Positions 11,661 to 20,954 of a DNA stretch of 64,000 nucleotides are shown piece by piece. The notes under the pieces are model-generated. The model worked only from the letters and a program-made list of their open reading frames with translations. It was not told the DNA's origin and ran no database searches. The translations under genes and the position numbers were made by a program. Source of the DNA: Microbacterium sediminis (lineage in GTDB: Bacteria; Actinomycetota; Actinomycetes; Actinomycetales; Microbacteriaceae); contig NZ_CP038256.1 of the NCBI RefSeq assembly GCF_004564075.1, forward strand, positions 930,001-994,000. Direction: 5' to 3'. How positions within the stretch are numbered: the stretch's first letter is position 1; the number at the start of each line of letters is the position of its first letter.

Positions 11661-12688
11661 CAGCCGTTCCGTCCGTCGAGGAAGGAGGGATCCACGCGCC
11701 CGATCATCATCGCCACCGCGGGGGACGCGCCCGAAACGTGGAGCGTCACCTCGGGGTGCTCTCGGTGCCAGACGCGGAACAGCTCGTCCGCGAAGCCCTG
11801 TCCGATCAGTCCGAGGCCCGTGAAATCGAGCGTGACCTCCGTGAACTTCTCAAGCCCGGCGGCGAAGCGCTTCGCCTCGCTTCGGCTGATGAACTCGCCC
11901 TCGGCAGGCGTCAGCCTCACCACGGGGGTCGTGCGGACGAACGCGAGGTCCTCATCGGTGTACGCGGCGAAGACATCGGCGAGGCCCCGCGCGGTGTCCG
12001 CGTCCAGAGCGAGGCGCACGACGGTGCCTGTTGCGTGGGAGCTGCCGGTGGCGATGTCGTCGATGCGGTTGTCGACGATGAATCGGAGCCCGTTCGCCGA
12101 GAGGTCGAAGAGGTCGACGGCCTTCGAGGTGAAGAAGAGGCCCTCGCCCGCATGTCGCGAGGGCGCCGTCGTCCGTTTGCCCTTCGTGAGCTCGACAAGG
12201 CTGTCGAGGACGCTGGGCAGGGCGAAGCCCTCTCTGATCGTCTCGAAGACGCCGACGCCGTCGTCCTGCACGGTGACGCGGATGTTCCGGTCGTCGAGCT
12301 CGCAGGAGACGGTCACCTCGCTGCCGCGCGAGTGATCGATGGCGTTGTTCACCGTCTCCGTCACGGCGTACGCCAGGATCGTGCGCGCACTGTCGGGGAG
12401 GGGATCGAGGCGATCATCGAGCCAGGTGCGCAACGATCGCCACACCTCGTCCTCTTCCAGCCCGGCCAGGCGGTGCGTCTGTGTCCACTCCGCGCTCGGC
12501 GTGGCGCGCGCATCGGTGTACGCATCCCATTCCGCACGAAGTCGTACGGGATCGAATCGTCGGTGGCCGCCCGGGGTCGTCGTGGAGGTCAGGATCCCGC
12601 GGTTGGCGAGTTCGCGGACGGTGCTCGTCGAGACACCGAGGATGTCCGCGGCTGCGCCGATCCCGACTCGCGATGACGAAGAGCCCAT
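11660..12688 (-). CDS. HTH + histidine-kinase-like ATPase + STAS-like DUF4325 regulator
   Basis: 342 residues with three modules. Residues about 8-50 form a MerR/excisionase-type HTH (AAADILGVSTSTVRELANRG then TPGGHRRFDP). Residues about 100-220 are a GHKL/HATPase_c fold, with an N-box-like ETVNNAIDHSRG, VQDDGVGVFETI and GEGLFFTSKAVDLF. The C-terminal ~75 residues are a STAS-like DUF4325 domain (TLDFTGLGLIGQGFADELF). An anti-sigma-like kinase fold and a STAS-like domain in one DNA-binding chain suggest an internally switched transcription factor; this is inference. Start ATG 12688 has GGAGG upstream. The AT-rich leader holds repeated AATCTA half-sites. Confidence 0.8.
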   Translation of the reverse strand: MGSSSSRVGIGAAADILGVSTSTVRELANRGILTSTTTPGGHRRFDPVRLRAEWDAYTDARATPSAEWTQTHRLAGLEEDEVWRSLRTWLDDRLDPLPDSARTILAYAVTETVNNAIDHSRGSEVTVSCELDDRNIRVTVQDDGVGVFETIREGFALPSVLDSLVELTKGKRTTAPSRHAGEGLFFTSKAVDLFDLSANGLRFIVDNRIDDIATGSSHATGTVVRLALDADTARGLADVFAAYTDEDLAFVRTTPVVRLTPAEGEFISRSEAKRFAAGLEKFTEVTLDFTGLGLIGQGFADELFRVWHREHPEVTLHVSGASPAVAMMIGRVDPSFLDGRNG

Positions 12689-12702
12689 GGTGCCTCCGTT
12701 GA

Positions 12703-12761
12703 TTTCTATAGATTCAACGATGATTCTTCCACGGGCTCGCATGGGAATCTACATAAATCTA
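12703..12761. promoter_or_regulatory. AT-rich region with AATCTA half-sites, candidate autoregulatory operator
   Basis: The 77-bp gap between hrpA and the HTH/ATPase gene is far more AT-rich than its surroundings. AATCTA occurs at 12746-12751 and 12756-12761 (10 bp apart, one helical turn) and inverted at 12709-12714. GATTC also occurs twice between them. The spacing suits a dimeric HTH protein, most simply the product of the adjacent gene. No binding evidence is available. Confidence 0.4.
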
Positions 12762-12765
12762 TATG

Positions 12766-15700
12766 TCACCGAAGCGCCTTCTGGATGCGCTGCACCGAGA
12801 CGGCCTCGGCGGTGCCCAGGCGCTGGGCGAACAGGCTCACGCGCAGCTCCTCGAGCAGCCAGCGGGCGGCGACCAGCTGCGGGGGAGCATCGGCGGGGAG
12901 CGGGATCGCGCCGCCCGCCTCGGCGAACGCGGCGGCGGCGCGCTCGTACTCCGTCATCCACGCGCGGTCGCGGCCCGGGTTGTCGGGGAGCTGCTCGAGG
13001 CGGATCCGCGCGCCCTCGAGGTAGCGCGGCAGGTGGCGGAGGCGATCGAGGCCGGTCGCGAGCACGAATCCGGGGTGCACGAGCCCGGCCAGCTGCCCCC
13101 GCACGTCGTTGAGCGCGCCGAGCAGCGTCATCGAGTTGGCGCGCTTCATCGCCTTCTCGACCTCGCGGGCGGCCGTGAGGATCCGCGCCACGAGAGACAC
13201 CGTCGCGAGCACGTCGTCGACCGATCCGCGACTCACCTCGTCGCGCACCGCCTCGAACTGCGCGCGCGTGCGGACGGGGCCGTGGCGATCCAGCACGGCG
13301 TCGGCGACGGCCGCGCGGCAGTCCTCGATCACGGCGCGGGCCGACGCGTACGGCGAGGCGGCGAGGGCGAGCTTCTCGTTCGCGGTGAGGTGCTCCTGGA
13401 TGTACGACACCGGGCTCGGCACCTGCAGCAGCACGAGGCGGCGCACGCCCGCGCGGCTCACTCGGCGTGCGGCCTCGGCCGTGGCCTCCACGCGGATCTC
13501 GACGCTCTCCTTGCGGTCGACGAGCGCGGGATAGCCGCGGACCACGCCGCCGGCCACCTTGGTGTCGACCACCTCGGGCAGCTCGCCGAGGTCCCAGTCG
13601 GTGAGGCCGGTGCGCTCGATCGAGGCGTGGATCGTCGTGGCCTCGGCCACGCGGCCCGCGCCCTTCGGAGCGCGCGAGCCGGCGCGATCCAGCTGACGGG
13701 CCACGCTGTCGCGGGCCTTGCCGGCCAGCCGCTGCTGCAGGGTCGCCAGGTCGCGATCCGACGCGAGGGCGCGGCCGCGCTGATCCACCGCGCGGAACGA
13801 CATCTTCAGGTGCTCCGGCACGCGGTCGAGCTCGAAGGCGTCGGCTCCGACCGGCTGATTCGCCTGCCGTCGCACGAGCCGGGCGAGCACGTCCGCGAGC
13901 GTCGCGGCCGGGCGTCCGGCGTGATCCTCCGGACCCTGGCCCGCCAGTTCCTCCGAGAACCTCGCGGCCCAGTCGGCCGCCGGCACCACGTGGCGCCGGA
14001 TGGCCTTCGGCAGCGCCTTGAGCATGGCGGTGATGAGCTCGTCGCGCATGCCCGGAACCTGCCAGTCGAAGCCCGCCGGCTCGATCTGCGCGAGCAGGGG
14101 CAGGGGGATCACGACCGTGACGCCGTCGTCCGGGGCGCCCGGCTCGAACCGGTAGGCCAGGCCGAGCGTCTGATCGCCCTGCGTCCACTTCGTGGGGAAA
14201 TCGCGGGCATCCGACGTGGCGGCGCCGTCGACGAGGTCCTGCTCGCGCATCGTCAGCAGCTTCGGCTGACGGGCCACGCCCTCGCGCCACCACGCCTCGA
14301 ACGAGCGCACGTCGAACACGTCCTGCGGGATCCGCTCGTCGTAGAACGCGTAGACGGCCTCGTCGCCGGCGAGGATGTCGCGGCGGCGCTCGCGCTCCTC
14401 GAGCTTCTCGAGCCGGCGCCGCAGCTCGGCGTTCTGGCGCAGGAACTGGGTGAGGTGCTGCGGCAGGACCGAGGGATCCCAGTCTCCCTCGACGAGGGCG
14501 TGACGCAGGAACAGGTCGCGGGCGCCGGGGCGATCCACACGGGCGAACTGGATGCGCCGACGCGGCACGATCTCGACGCCGTACAGCGTGACCTTCTCGT
14601 ATGCCACCGCCGCCCCGGCGTCCTTCGACCAGTGCGGCTCGCTCACCTGACGCTTGGCGAGGTCGCCGGCCAGCGGCTCCGCCCAGGCCGGATCGATGCG
14701 GGCGACGGTGCGCGCGAACAGCCGCGACGTCTCCACGAGCTCGGCGGCCATGACGGCCTGCGGCCGCTGCCGGCGCAGCGCCGAGCCGGGGAAGATCGAA
14801 AAGCGGATGCCGCGCGCGCCGCGGTACTCCGCCGGGGCGGGGCGGCGATCCTTGGGGGCGGCCTTGGCGTCGCGCGTATCGAGTGTGCCGATCTGCGAGA
14901 GCAGGCCCGCGAGCAGGGCCCGGTGGATCGCCTCGCCCTGGGGGTGGCCGGACTCCGGGGTGCTCCGTGACCTCGACGCGCTCGCTTCGCTCGCTTGCTC
15001 GGTCCGTCTCCGCTTCGCGGCTTCGCCGCTCCGGTCGACGAGCGATTCGGACCCGCGCTTCGGCTTGGGGAGCATGCCGCGCAGCTGGCGGTGCACGTCG
15101 AACCACTCGCGCACGCGCACGTAGTTGAGGAACTCGCTGCGGCACAGCCGGCGGAACGCGCTCGAGCCCAGGGCGCGCTGCTGCTCGCGCAGGTGGTCCC
15201 ACAGCTTCAGCAGGCCCAGGAAGTCGCTGGCGGGGTCGGCGAACCGCGCGTGCGCCTGATCCGCCTGCTCGCGCTGATCCTCCGGCCGCTCGCGCACGTC
15301 CTGGATCGACAGGCCCGCGACGATCGCGAGCACCTCCTCCTGCACGCCCGTGCGCCCGGCCTCGATGAGCATGCGCGCGAAGCGGGGGTCGATCGGCAGC
15401 CGGGCGATGTCGCGGCCGATGCGCGTCAGGCTCGGCTGCCCGCGGCCCAGGCGCACCGCCCCGAGCTCCACGAGCAGGTCGAGCGCCGCCTTCACGCCGC
15501 GCGAGTCGGGCGGGGTGAGGAACGGGAACTCCGTGATGTCGCCGAAGCCGAGCGCGAGCATCTGCAGGATGACCGAGGCCAGCGACGTGCGCAGGATCTC
15601 GGGCTCGGTGAACTCCGGCCGCTTCTCGAAGTCCTCCTCGGAGTAGAGGCGGATCGCGATGCCGTCGCTCGTGCGGCCGGCGCGGCCCGACCGCTGCTGC

Positions 15701-16728
15701 GCCGAGGCCTGCGAGATCGGCTCGATGGGCAGGCGCTGCACCTTGGCGCGGTTCGAGTAGCGCGAGATGCGCGCCGTTCCCGTGTCGATCACGTACTTGA
15801 TGCCCGGCACGGTGAGCGAGGTCTCGGCCACGTTCGTGGCGAGCACGACGCGGCGCCTGACGCCCGCGACGGTGGATCGCTCGAACACCCGGTGCTGCTC
15901 GGCGGCGCTCAGGCGGCCGTAGAGCGGGAGCACCTCCGTCGGCGCGGCCTGGTTCGCGAACGCGCCCCGCACCGCATCGGCGGCGTCGCGGATCTCGGCC
16001 TCGCCGGGCAGGAACACGAGCACGTCGCCCGGCGCCTCGCGGTCGAGCTCGCGCAGGGCCGCCACGATCGCCGACACCTCGTCCTGCGGCTCGGCGTCTC
16101 GCGCCGGTCGTTCCTCGGCCTCGTCCACGAGCGGCCGATAGCGGATCTCCACGGGGAACGTGCGGCCTGAGACCTCGATGATCGGCGCCGGCGTGCCGTC
16201 GGCGGCGGCGAAGTGGCGGGCGAACGACTCCGGATCGATCGTCGCCGAGGTGATGACCACCTTCAGGTCCGGCCGCTCGGGCAGGATCCGACGCAGGTAG
16301 CCGAGGAGGAAGTCCACGTTGAGCGATCGCTCGTGCGCCTCGTCCACGATGATCGTGTCGTAGCGGCGCAGTAGCCGGTCGCGGTGGATCTCGTTGAGGA
16401 GGATCCCGTCGGTCATCAGCGCGATGCGGGTCGCGTCGGAGATCTGATCGGTGAAGCGCACCTTGTAGCCGACGATCCCGCCGAGCTCCACCTGCAGCTC
16501 CTCGGCCACGCGCTCCGCGATCGTGCGCGCGGCGAGCCGGCGCGGCTGGGTGTGCGCGATCCGCGTGCGCCCGAGCTCGAGGGCGATCTTCGGCAGCTGC
16601 GTCGTCTTGCCCGACCCGGTCGCGCCGGCCACGATCACGACCTGGTTCTCGCGCAGCGCCGCCGCGATCTCGTCCCGCGCGGCGCTGACGGGCAGCTCCG
16701 GGGGATAGGTGATGATCGGCTCGGGCAT
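12766..16728 (-). CDS. hrpA: ATP-dependent RNA helicase HrpA (DEAH box)
   Basis: 1320 residues. Walker A GATGSGKT (K41) and the DEAH box at residues 129-132 are followed by the helicase C domain (QRSGRAGR), the HA2/OB-fold region, and the long C-terminal DUF3418 extension typical of bacterial HrpA. It is a 3'-5' RNA helicase implicated in mRNA and stalled-ribosome processing (family knowledge). I chose ATG 16728, with GGAGGG just upstream. Odd feature: residues about 556-590 (positions 15061-14958) are a copy of a genomic palindromic repeat read in frame, in a loop between KPKR and EAIHRALLAGLL. Flanking family motifs are intact, so it is probably functional. Confidence 0.95.
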   Translation of the reverse strand: MPEPIITYPPELPVSAARDEIAAALRENQVVIVAGATGSGKTTQLPKIALELGRTRIAHTQPRRLAARTIAERVAEELQVELGGIVGYKVRFTDQISDATRIALMTDGILLNEIHRDRLLRRYDTIIVDEAHERSLNVDFLLGYLRRILPERPDLKVVITSATIDPESFARHFAAADGTPAPIIEVSGRTFPVEIRYRPLVDEAEERPARDAEPQDEVSAIVAALRELDREAPGDVLVFLPGEAEIRDAADAVRGAFANQAAPTEVLPLYGRLSAAEQHRVFERSTVAGVRRRVVLATNVAETSLTVPGIKYVIDTGTARISRYSNRAKVQRLPIEPISQASAQQRSGRAGRTSDGIAIRLYSEEDFEKRPEFTEPEILRTSLASVILQMLALGFGDITEFPFLTPPDSRGVKAALDLLVELGAVRLGRGQPSLTRIGRDIARLPIDPRFARMLIEAGRTGVQEEVLAIVAGLSIQDVRERPEDQREQADQAHARFADPASDFLGLLKLWDHLREQQRALGSSAFRRLCRSEFLNYVRVREWFDVHRQLRGMLPKPKRGSESLVDRSGEAAKRRRTEQASEASASRSRSTPESGHPQGEAIHRALLAGLLSQIGTLDTRDAKAAPKDRRPAPAEYRGARGIRFSIFPGSALRRQRPQAVMAAELVETSRLFARTVARIDPAWAEPLAGDLAKRQVSEPHWSKDAGAAVAYEKVTLYGVEIVPRRRIQFARVDRPGARDLFLRHALVEGDWDPSVLPQHLTQFLRQNAELRRRLEKLEERERRRDILAGDEAVYAFYDERIPQDVFDVRSFEAWWREGVARQPKLLTMREQDLVDGAATSDARDFPTKWTQGDQTLGLAYRFEPGAPDDGVTVVIPLPLLAQIEPAGFDWQVPGMRDELITAMLKALPKAIRRHVVPAADWAARFSEELAGQGPEDHAGRPAATLADVLARLVRRQANQPVGADAFELDRVPEHLKMSFRAVDQRGRALASDRDLATLQQRLAGKARDSVARQLDRAGSRAPKGAGRVAEATTIHASIERTGLTDWDLGELPEVVDTKVAGGVVRGYPALVDRKESVEIRVEATAEAARRVSRAGVRRLVLLQVPSPVSYIQEHLTANEKLALAASPYASARAVIEDCRAAVADAVLDRHGPVRTRAQFEAVRDEVSRGSVDDVLATVSLVARILTAAREVEKAMKRANSMTLLGALNDVRGQLAGLVHPGFVLATGLDRLRHLPRYLEGARIRLEQLPDNPGRDRAWMTEYERAAAAFAEAGGAIPLPADAPPQLVAARWLLEELRVSLFAQRLGTAEAVSVQRIQKALR
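14958..15061 (-). repeat. palindromic repeat arm inserted in frame within hrpA
   Basis: On the minus strand this stretch carries the signature of the repeat family seen at 28.7-29.7 kb and 47.2-47.6 kb: GCTCGTCGACCGGAGCGG, then GCGGAGACGG, then GAGCGAGCGAAGCGAG. It encodes Arg/Ser/Glu-rich residues unlike HrpA (motif TEQASEASASRS). Length is about 35 codons with no stop. Only the right arm of the full dyad is present. Confidence 0.8.
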
Positions 16729-16828
16729 AGCCCTCCAGTCTATGGGCCGATCCACAAGGCTCTGGCGTTCAACAGACGTTCCTGGTTCCGTAACACGCAT
16801 GACCCACGCGAACCCGCAGACTGTCCGG

Positions 16829-18121
16829 ATGACCCGCCGACTCGTCATCGTCGTCCGAGCCGACCCCGTGATCTGCGGGCATTCCGGCGAAGCCCGCAAC
16901 CTCGCCGAGGCCGCGCTGCTGCGCGGATTCGACGAGGTGCGGATCGTCACGTGGCCCATCGAGCGCCTCGAATCCGCCGGACTGCCCCTCAAGCCGCTCG
17001 ACTCCGTGCTGCCGTACAGCGAGGGCATCCACGTGGAGCGTCCCGAGCCGGTCGGCGACTACAAGGTGGTCGACGGGCGCTACATCGGCGGGCTCATCGG
17101 GCGCCTCGTGGAGCTGTTCACCGACGGCGTTCCGACCGTCGCGATGTCGCTGTACCTGTCGCCGCACACCACGGCCGTCACCGACGCCGTCGAGGTCGCG
17201 CGCCGCACGGGGCTGCCGGTCAACGTGATCACCGTGGCGGAGGCCGTGGGCTCGGACATCACCAACGTGGTGCGGCAGTGCATCGAGGCCGACCGCTTCG
17301 GCGCCGCCGCGCACGTGCTCGAGTCGTACCTCGCCAGCGACGTCTGCGTCGCCGTGAGCCAGTACACCAAGGACCTCATCGTCGAGGAGGCCCGCCACCT
17401 CGACACCAAGCACGGCACGAGCTACGCGGCCCGCTGCGAGGAGAAGGTGGCGATCTCGTACCCCGCGATCAACGCGGCGCTGTTCGTCGGCCTCGAGCCC
17501 GAGGACGTCGACCGCCACCTCGCCGCCCGCGGGCTCGAACGCGACGGGTACGTGTTCTACCTCTCGCGGCTGGCGCGTGCCAAGGGCGTCGACGACCTCA
17601 TCGCGGGCTTCGCCGCCGCCGAGGCCGCGACGGACCGGCAGCTGGTGATCGCCGGGCGCGGCCCGGAGGAGATGGAGCTGCGGGCGATCGCCGCCGCGTC
17701 GCCGGCCGCCGACCGCATCCGGTTCCTCGTCGACGTGGACGACGCGGAGAAGCCGTTCCTCTTCGCGGGCGCGGCCGCGTACGTGCTGCCGACCAAGCCG
17801 CGGCCGGAGTTCATCGAGACCTTCGGCATCGCGCTCGCCGAGAAGGCGCTCTCCGGCGGCGGCCCCGCGATCACGACGCTCACCGGCGGCGTGGGAGAGG
17901 CCGTGGGCGACACCGCGATCATCATCGACGTCGACGCCCCCGAGCAGATCGCCGCGGCGATCGACCGGGCGCTGTCGATGGGGTCCGCCGAGCGCGCGGA
18001 GTGGGAGGACCGGGCGCGCGAGTACGCGCTCCAGTTCGACCGCGCCAGCGTCTTCGATGCGCTGTTCGAGCGCGTCACCGCCGTCGAGGCGGAGCGCGAG
18101 CGGGTGCGCGCGGCGTCGTGA
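16829..18121 (+). CDS. glycosyltransferase, GT-B fold (GT4-like)
   Basis: About 430 residues. The N-terminal domain begins MTRRLVIVVRADPVICGHSGEARN; the C-terminal nucleotide-sugar domain has FYLSRLARAKGVDDLIAGF and the acidic EFIETFGIALAEKAL motif with the paired glutamates of GT4 retaining enzymes. It is cytoplasmic with no signal peptide; acceptor and donor are unknown. Start choice: ATG 16829 lies six bases after CAGACT (leaderless arrangement) and fits the Rossmann strand; ATG 16799 would add ten residues. Divergent from hrpA. Confidence 0.82.
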   Translation: MTRRLVIVVRADPVICGHSGEARNLAEAALLRGFDEVRIVTWPIERLESAGLPLKPLDSVLPYSEGIHVERPEPVGDYKVVDGRYIGGLIGRLVELFTDGVPTVAMSLYLSPHTTAVTDAVEVARRTGLPVNVITVAEAVGSDITNVVRQCIEADRFGAAAHVLESYLASDVCVAVSQYTKDLIVEEARHLDTKHGTSYAARCEEKVAISYPAINAALFVGLEPEDVDRHLAARGLERDGYVFYLSRLARAKGVDDLIAGFAAAEAATDRQLVIAGRGPEEMELRAIAAASPAADRIRFLVDVDDAEKPFLFAGAAAYVLPTKPRPEFIETFGIALAEKALSGGGPAITTLTGGVGEAVGDTAIIIDVDAPEQIAAAIDRALSMGSAERAEWEDRAREYALQFDRASVFDALFERVTAVEAERERVRAAS

Positions 18122-18140
18122 GCGCATGGCCGGGTCCTAG

Positions 18141-18986
<846 letters not shown>

Positions 18987-19002
18987 TCCGATCGGATCGC
19001 AC

Positions 19003-19028
19003 GGGCCGGCTCCCTCGGGGGCCGGCCC
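19003..19028 (+). terminator. terminator after aldo/keto reductase
   Basis: GGGCCGGC / GCCGGCCC stem with a 10-base loop followed by TTCGCGTT, 16 bases after the stop codon of the aldo/keto reductase and before the convergent pmt gene. It may serve both. Confidence 0.75.
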
Positions 19029-19064
19029 TTCGCGTTGCTCGCGGGCGGGTCGCGGTGCTCGGGG

Positions 19065-20570
19065 TCAGATCCAGCCGGGCAGCCACATGTGCAGCCACCA
19101 CAGCCGGTACGGCTCGAGGATCCCCGTCGACAGCGGCAGGAAGTACAGCGCCGACGCGAGCGCGATCACGACGAAGCCGGACGAGACCATGCGCCAGGCG
19201 CGGGTCTGGCGGGCCGCGTACCGGGCGGCGTCGACCCGCTCGCGCGGCGTCGGGTCGGGCAGCAGCACCGGCTCGCGGTCGCGGCAGAGCCACTGGAGCG
19301 CCAGCGCGACCGCCAGGCACACGTACGGCAGCAGGGCGATCGAGTAGAACTGGAACGTCGTGCGCTGCGGGTAGAGCAGCCACGGCACCCACGTGATCGC
19401 GAACCCGGCCAGCGGCACCGTGAAGCGGGCGCTGCGCGTGCGCACCGCGACGACGGCGAGGAACACGATCGCCGCGATCCCGGGGTACCACGCGATCGGA
19501 TTGGGCAGGCTCGTGATCACGCCCATGCAGTCGTCGCTCCACGCGCACGTCGCCTCGCCGACGGCGGGGTGATCCACCCACATCGCGGTGGGGCGCTGCA
19601 GCAGCGGCCACTGCCACGCCGGGCTCGCGTAGGGGTGGCCGCTCGTGAGCCCCACGTGGAAGCCGTACACCGACGAGTGGTAGTTCCACAGCGCGATCAG
19701 CGGGTTCGGATCGGACTGGCGGTCGTAGCCGCCGGCCGTGAACAGCCATCCCGACCACGAGGCCAGGTACGTCACCGCCGCGATCGGCACGAGCAGCACG
19801 AACGACGCCGGCCCCTGCCGGACGATCGCGCTCGGCAGCCAGCCCTCGAAGCCGGCGCGGCGGCGCTCCAGCGCGTCGGTGGCGACGAGCCACAGGCCCA
19901 CGCCGGCCAGCGCGTACAGGCCCGACCACTTCACCGCCGTCGCCGCGCCCAGCGCGACGCCCGCGGCGAGGACCCACGGGCGCCGCCACAGCACCGGACC
20001 GAACACCGAGTCGGGCGCGCTCTCGATCCGCTTGCGCACCTGCGTGCGATCGATCACGACGAACAGCACCGCGATCAGCACGAACAGCGCGAGGAAGTTG
20101 TCCAGCAGCGCCACCCGGCTCATCGAGATGCCGAGCCCGTCGACCGCGAGCAGACCGCCCGCGACCGCGCCGACCGCGATCGATCCCGACACCCGCCGCC
20201 CGATCGCGTACAGCACGGGCACCGCGGCGATGCCGGCGAGCGCTACGGCGAAGCGCCACCCCCAGCCGCTGTCGGCGCCGAACAGCGCCATGCCCAGCGC
20301 GATCAGCCACTTGCCGAGCGGCGGATGCACCACGTACGACGGATCGCTCGAGAACGCGCCGGTCTCGCCCGCGACGAACCGGGCGTCCCCGTCGTCGGGC
20401 CACGTGCCCTCGTAACCGAGGTTCCACAGCGACCAGGCGTCCTTGACGTAGTAGGTCTCGTCGAACACGAGCTCGTGGGGGTGCTGCAGGGCGATCAGCC
20501 GCGGCAGCGCGGCGATCACCGTCAGCAGCAACGGCGCGAGCCACTCCCACGCGCGCGCCCGGATCCTCAC
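19065..20570 (-). CDS. pmt: dolichyl/polyprenyl-phosphate mannose-protein mannosyltransferase (GT39)
   Basis: 501 residues with roughly ten membrane helices. The first extracytoplasmic loop carries the acidic catalytic motif VFDETYYVKDAWS, and HPPLGKWLIALG follows in the second loop, as in actinobacterial PMT O-mannosyltransferases. These transfer mannose from a polyprenyl phosphate to secreted proteins (family knowledge). The GTG start follows TAGGCT plus six bases. In many actinobacteria pmt sits divergently next to rsmI; here a 4.7-kb block (20.6-25.2 kb) separates them. Confidence 0.9.
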   Translation of the reverse strand: MRIRARAWEWLAPLLLTVIAALPRLIALQHPHELVFDETYYVKDAWSLWNLGYEGTWPDDGDARFVAGETGAFSSDPSYVVHPPLGKWLIALGMALFGADSGWGWRFAVALAGIAAVPVLYAIGRRVSGSIAVGAVAGGLLAVDGLGISMSRVALLDNFLALFVLIAVLFVVIDRTQVRKRIESAPDSVFGPVLWRRPWVLAAGVALGAATAVKWSGLYALAGVGLWLVATDALERRRAGFEGWLPSAIVRQGPASFVLLVPIAAVTYLASWSGWLFTAGGYDRQSDPNPLIALWNYHSSVYGFHVGLTSGHPYASPAWQWPLLQRPTAMWVDHPAVGEATCAWSDDCMGVITSLPNPIAWYPGIAAIVFLAVVAVRTRSARFTVPLAGFAITWVPWLLYPQRTTFQFYSIALLPYVCLAVALALQWLCRDREPVLLPDPTPRERVDAARYAARQTRAWRMVSSGFVVIALASALYFLPLSTGILEPYRLWWLHMWLPGWI

Positions 20571-20654
20571 CCCGCCAGCCTATGGGCGCCCCGCCGATGC
20601 GTGCGGGATTGCGCGGGGGGTCGGGGGCGGGGCGGGGGTGCGCCTGCGATTCCG

Positions 20655-20922
20655 CGCAGATCTGCGATTCGGCGCAGATCGCGCGGCTGCGGCTGCGCTG
20701 TTGTGCAGATCTGCGCTGCAACGCCGGCGTCCGGGCAGGATCAGGACGCGCGGCGGCGGTGCAGACCGCGCGCGATGGCCGCCGTGATGAGTTCCTGCAC
20801 GGTGGCCCAGTCGTCCATGACCTGGCGATAGCCGACGCGGATCACGTGGTAGCCGGCCAGACGGAGCCGGGCATGTGGGGTGCCGCTGCGCTGCAACGTA
20901 GATCTGCGCTGAAACGCCGGCG
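20655..20922. repeat. cluster of CAGATCTGCG-containing repeats flanking a gene remnant
   Basis: The 384-bp gap between pmt and the phosphonate-type operon holds a perfect palindrome CGCAGATCTGCG at 20655-20666 and two direct repeats of 23 bp (20707-20729 and 20900-20922, 22/23 identical) that bracket the DUF559 remnant. The direct repeats share the AGATCTGCGCTG core. This looks like a repeat-rich site of insertion and decay. Confidence 0.55.
20741..20880 (-). pseudogene. C-terminal remnant of a DUF559 (Vsr-like endonuclease fold) protein
   Basis: The minus strand reads RLRLAGYHVIRVGYRQVMDD, then WATVQELITAAIARGLHRRR and a stop at 20743-20741. This is the characteristic C-terminal strand-helix end of DUF559-domain proteins common in Microbacteriaceae. 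Upstream coding sequence is missing: the frame enters the flanking repeat after a few residues, so only about 45 codons survive. Family assignment is from memory of the motif. Confidence 0.55.
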
Positions 20923-20954
20923 CGCACGCGGGGGCGAGCCGAGGCCGCGAACCC

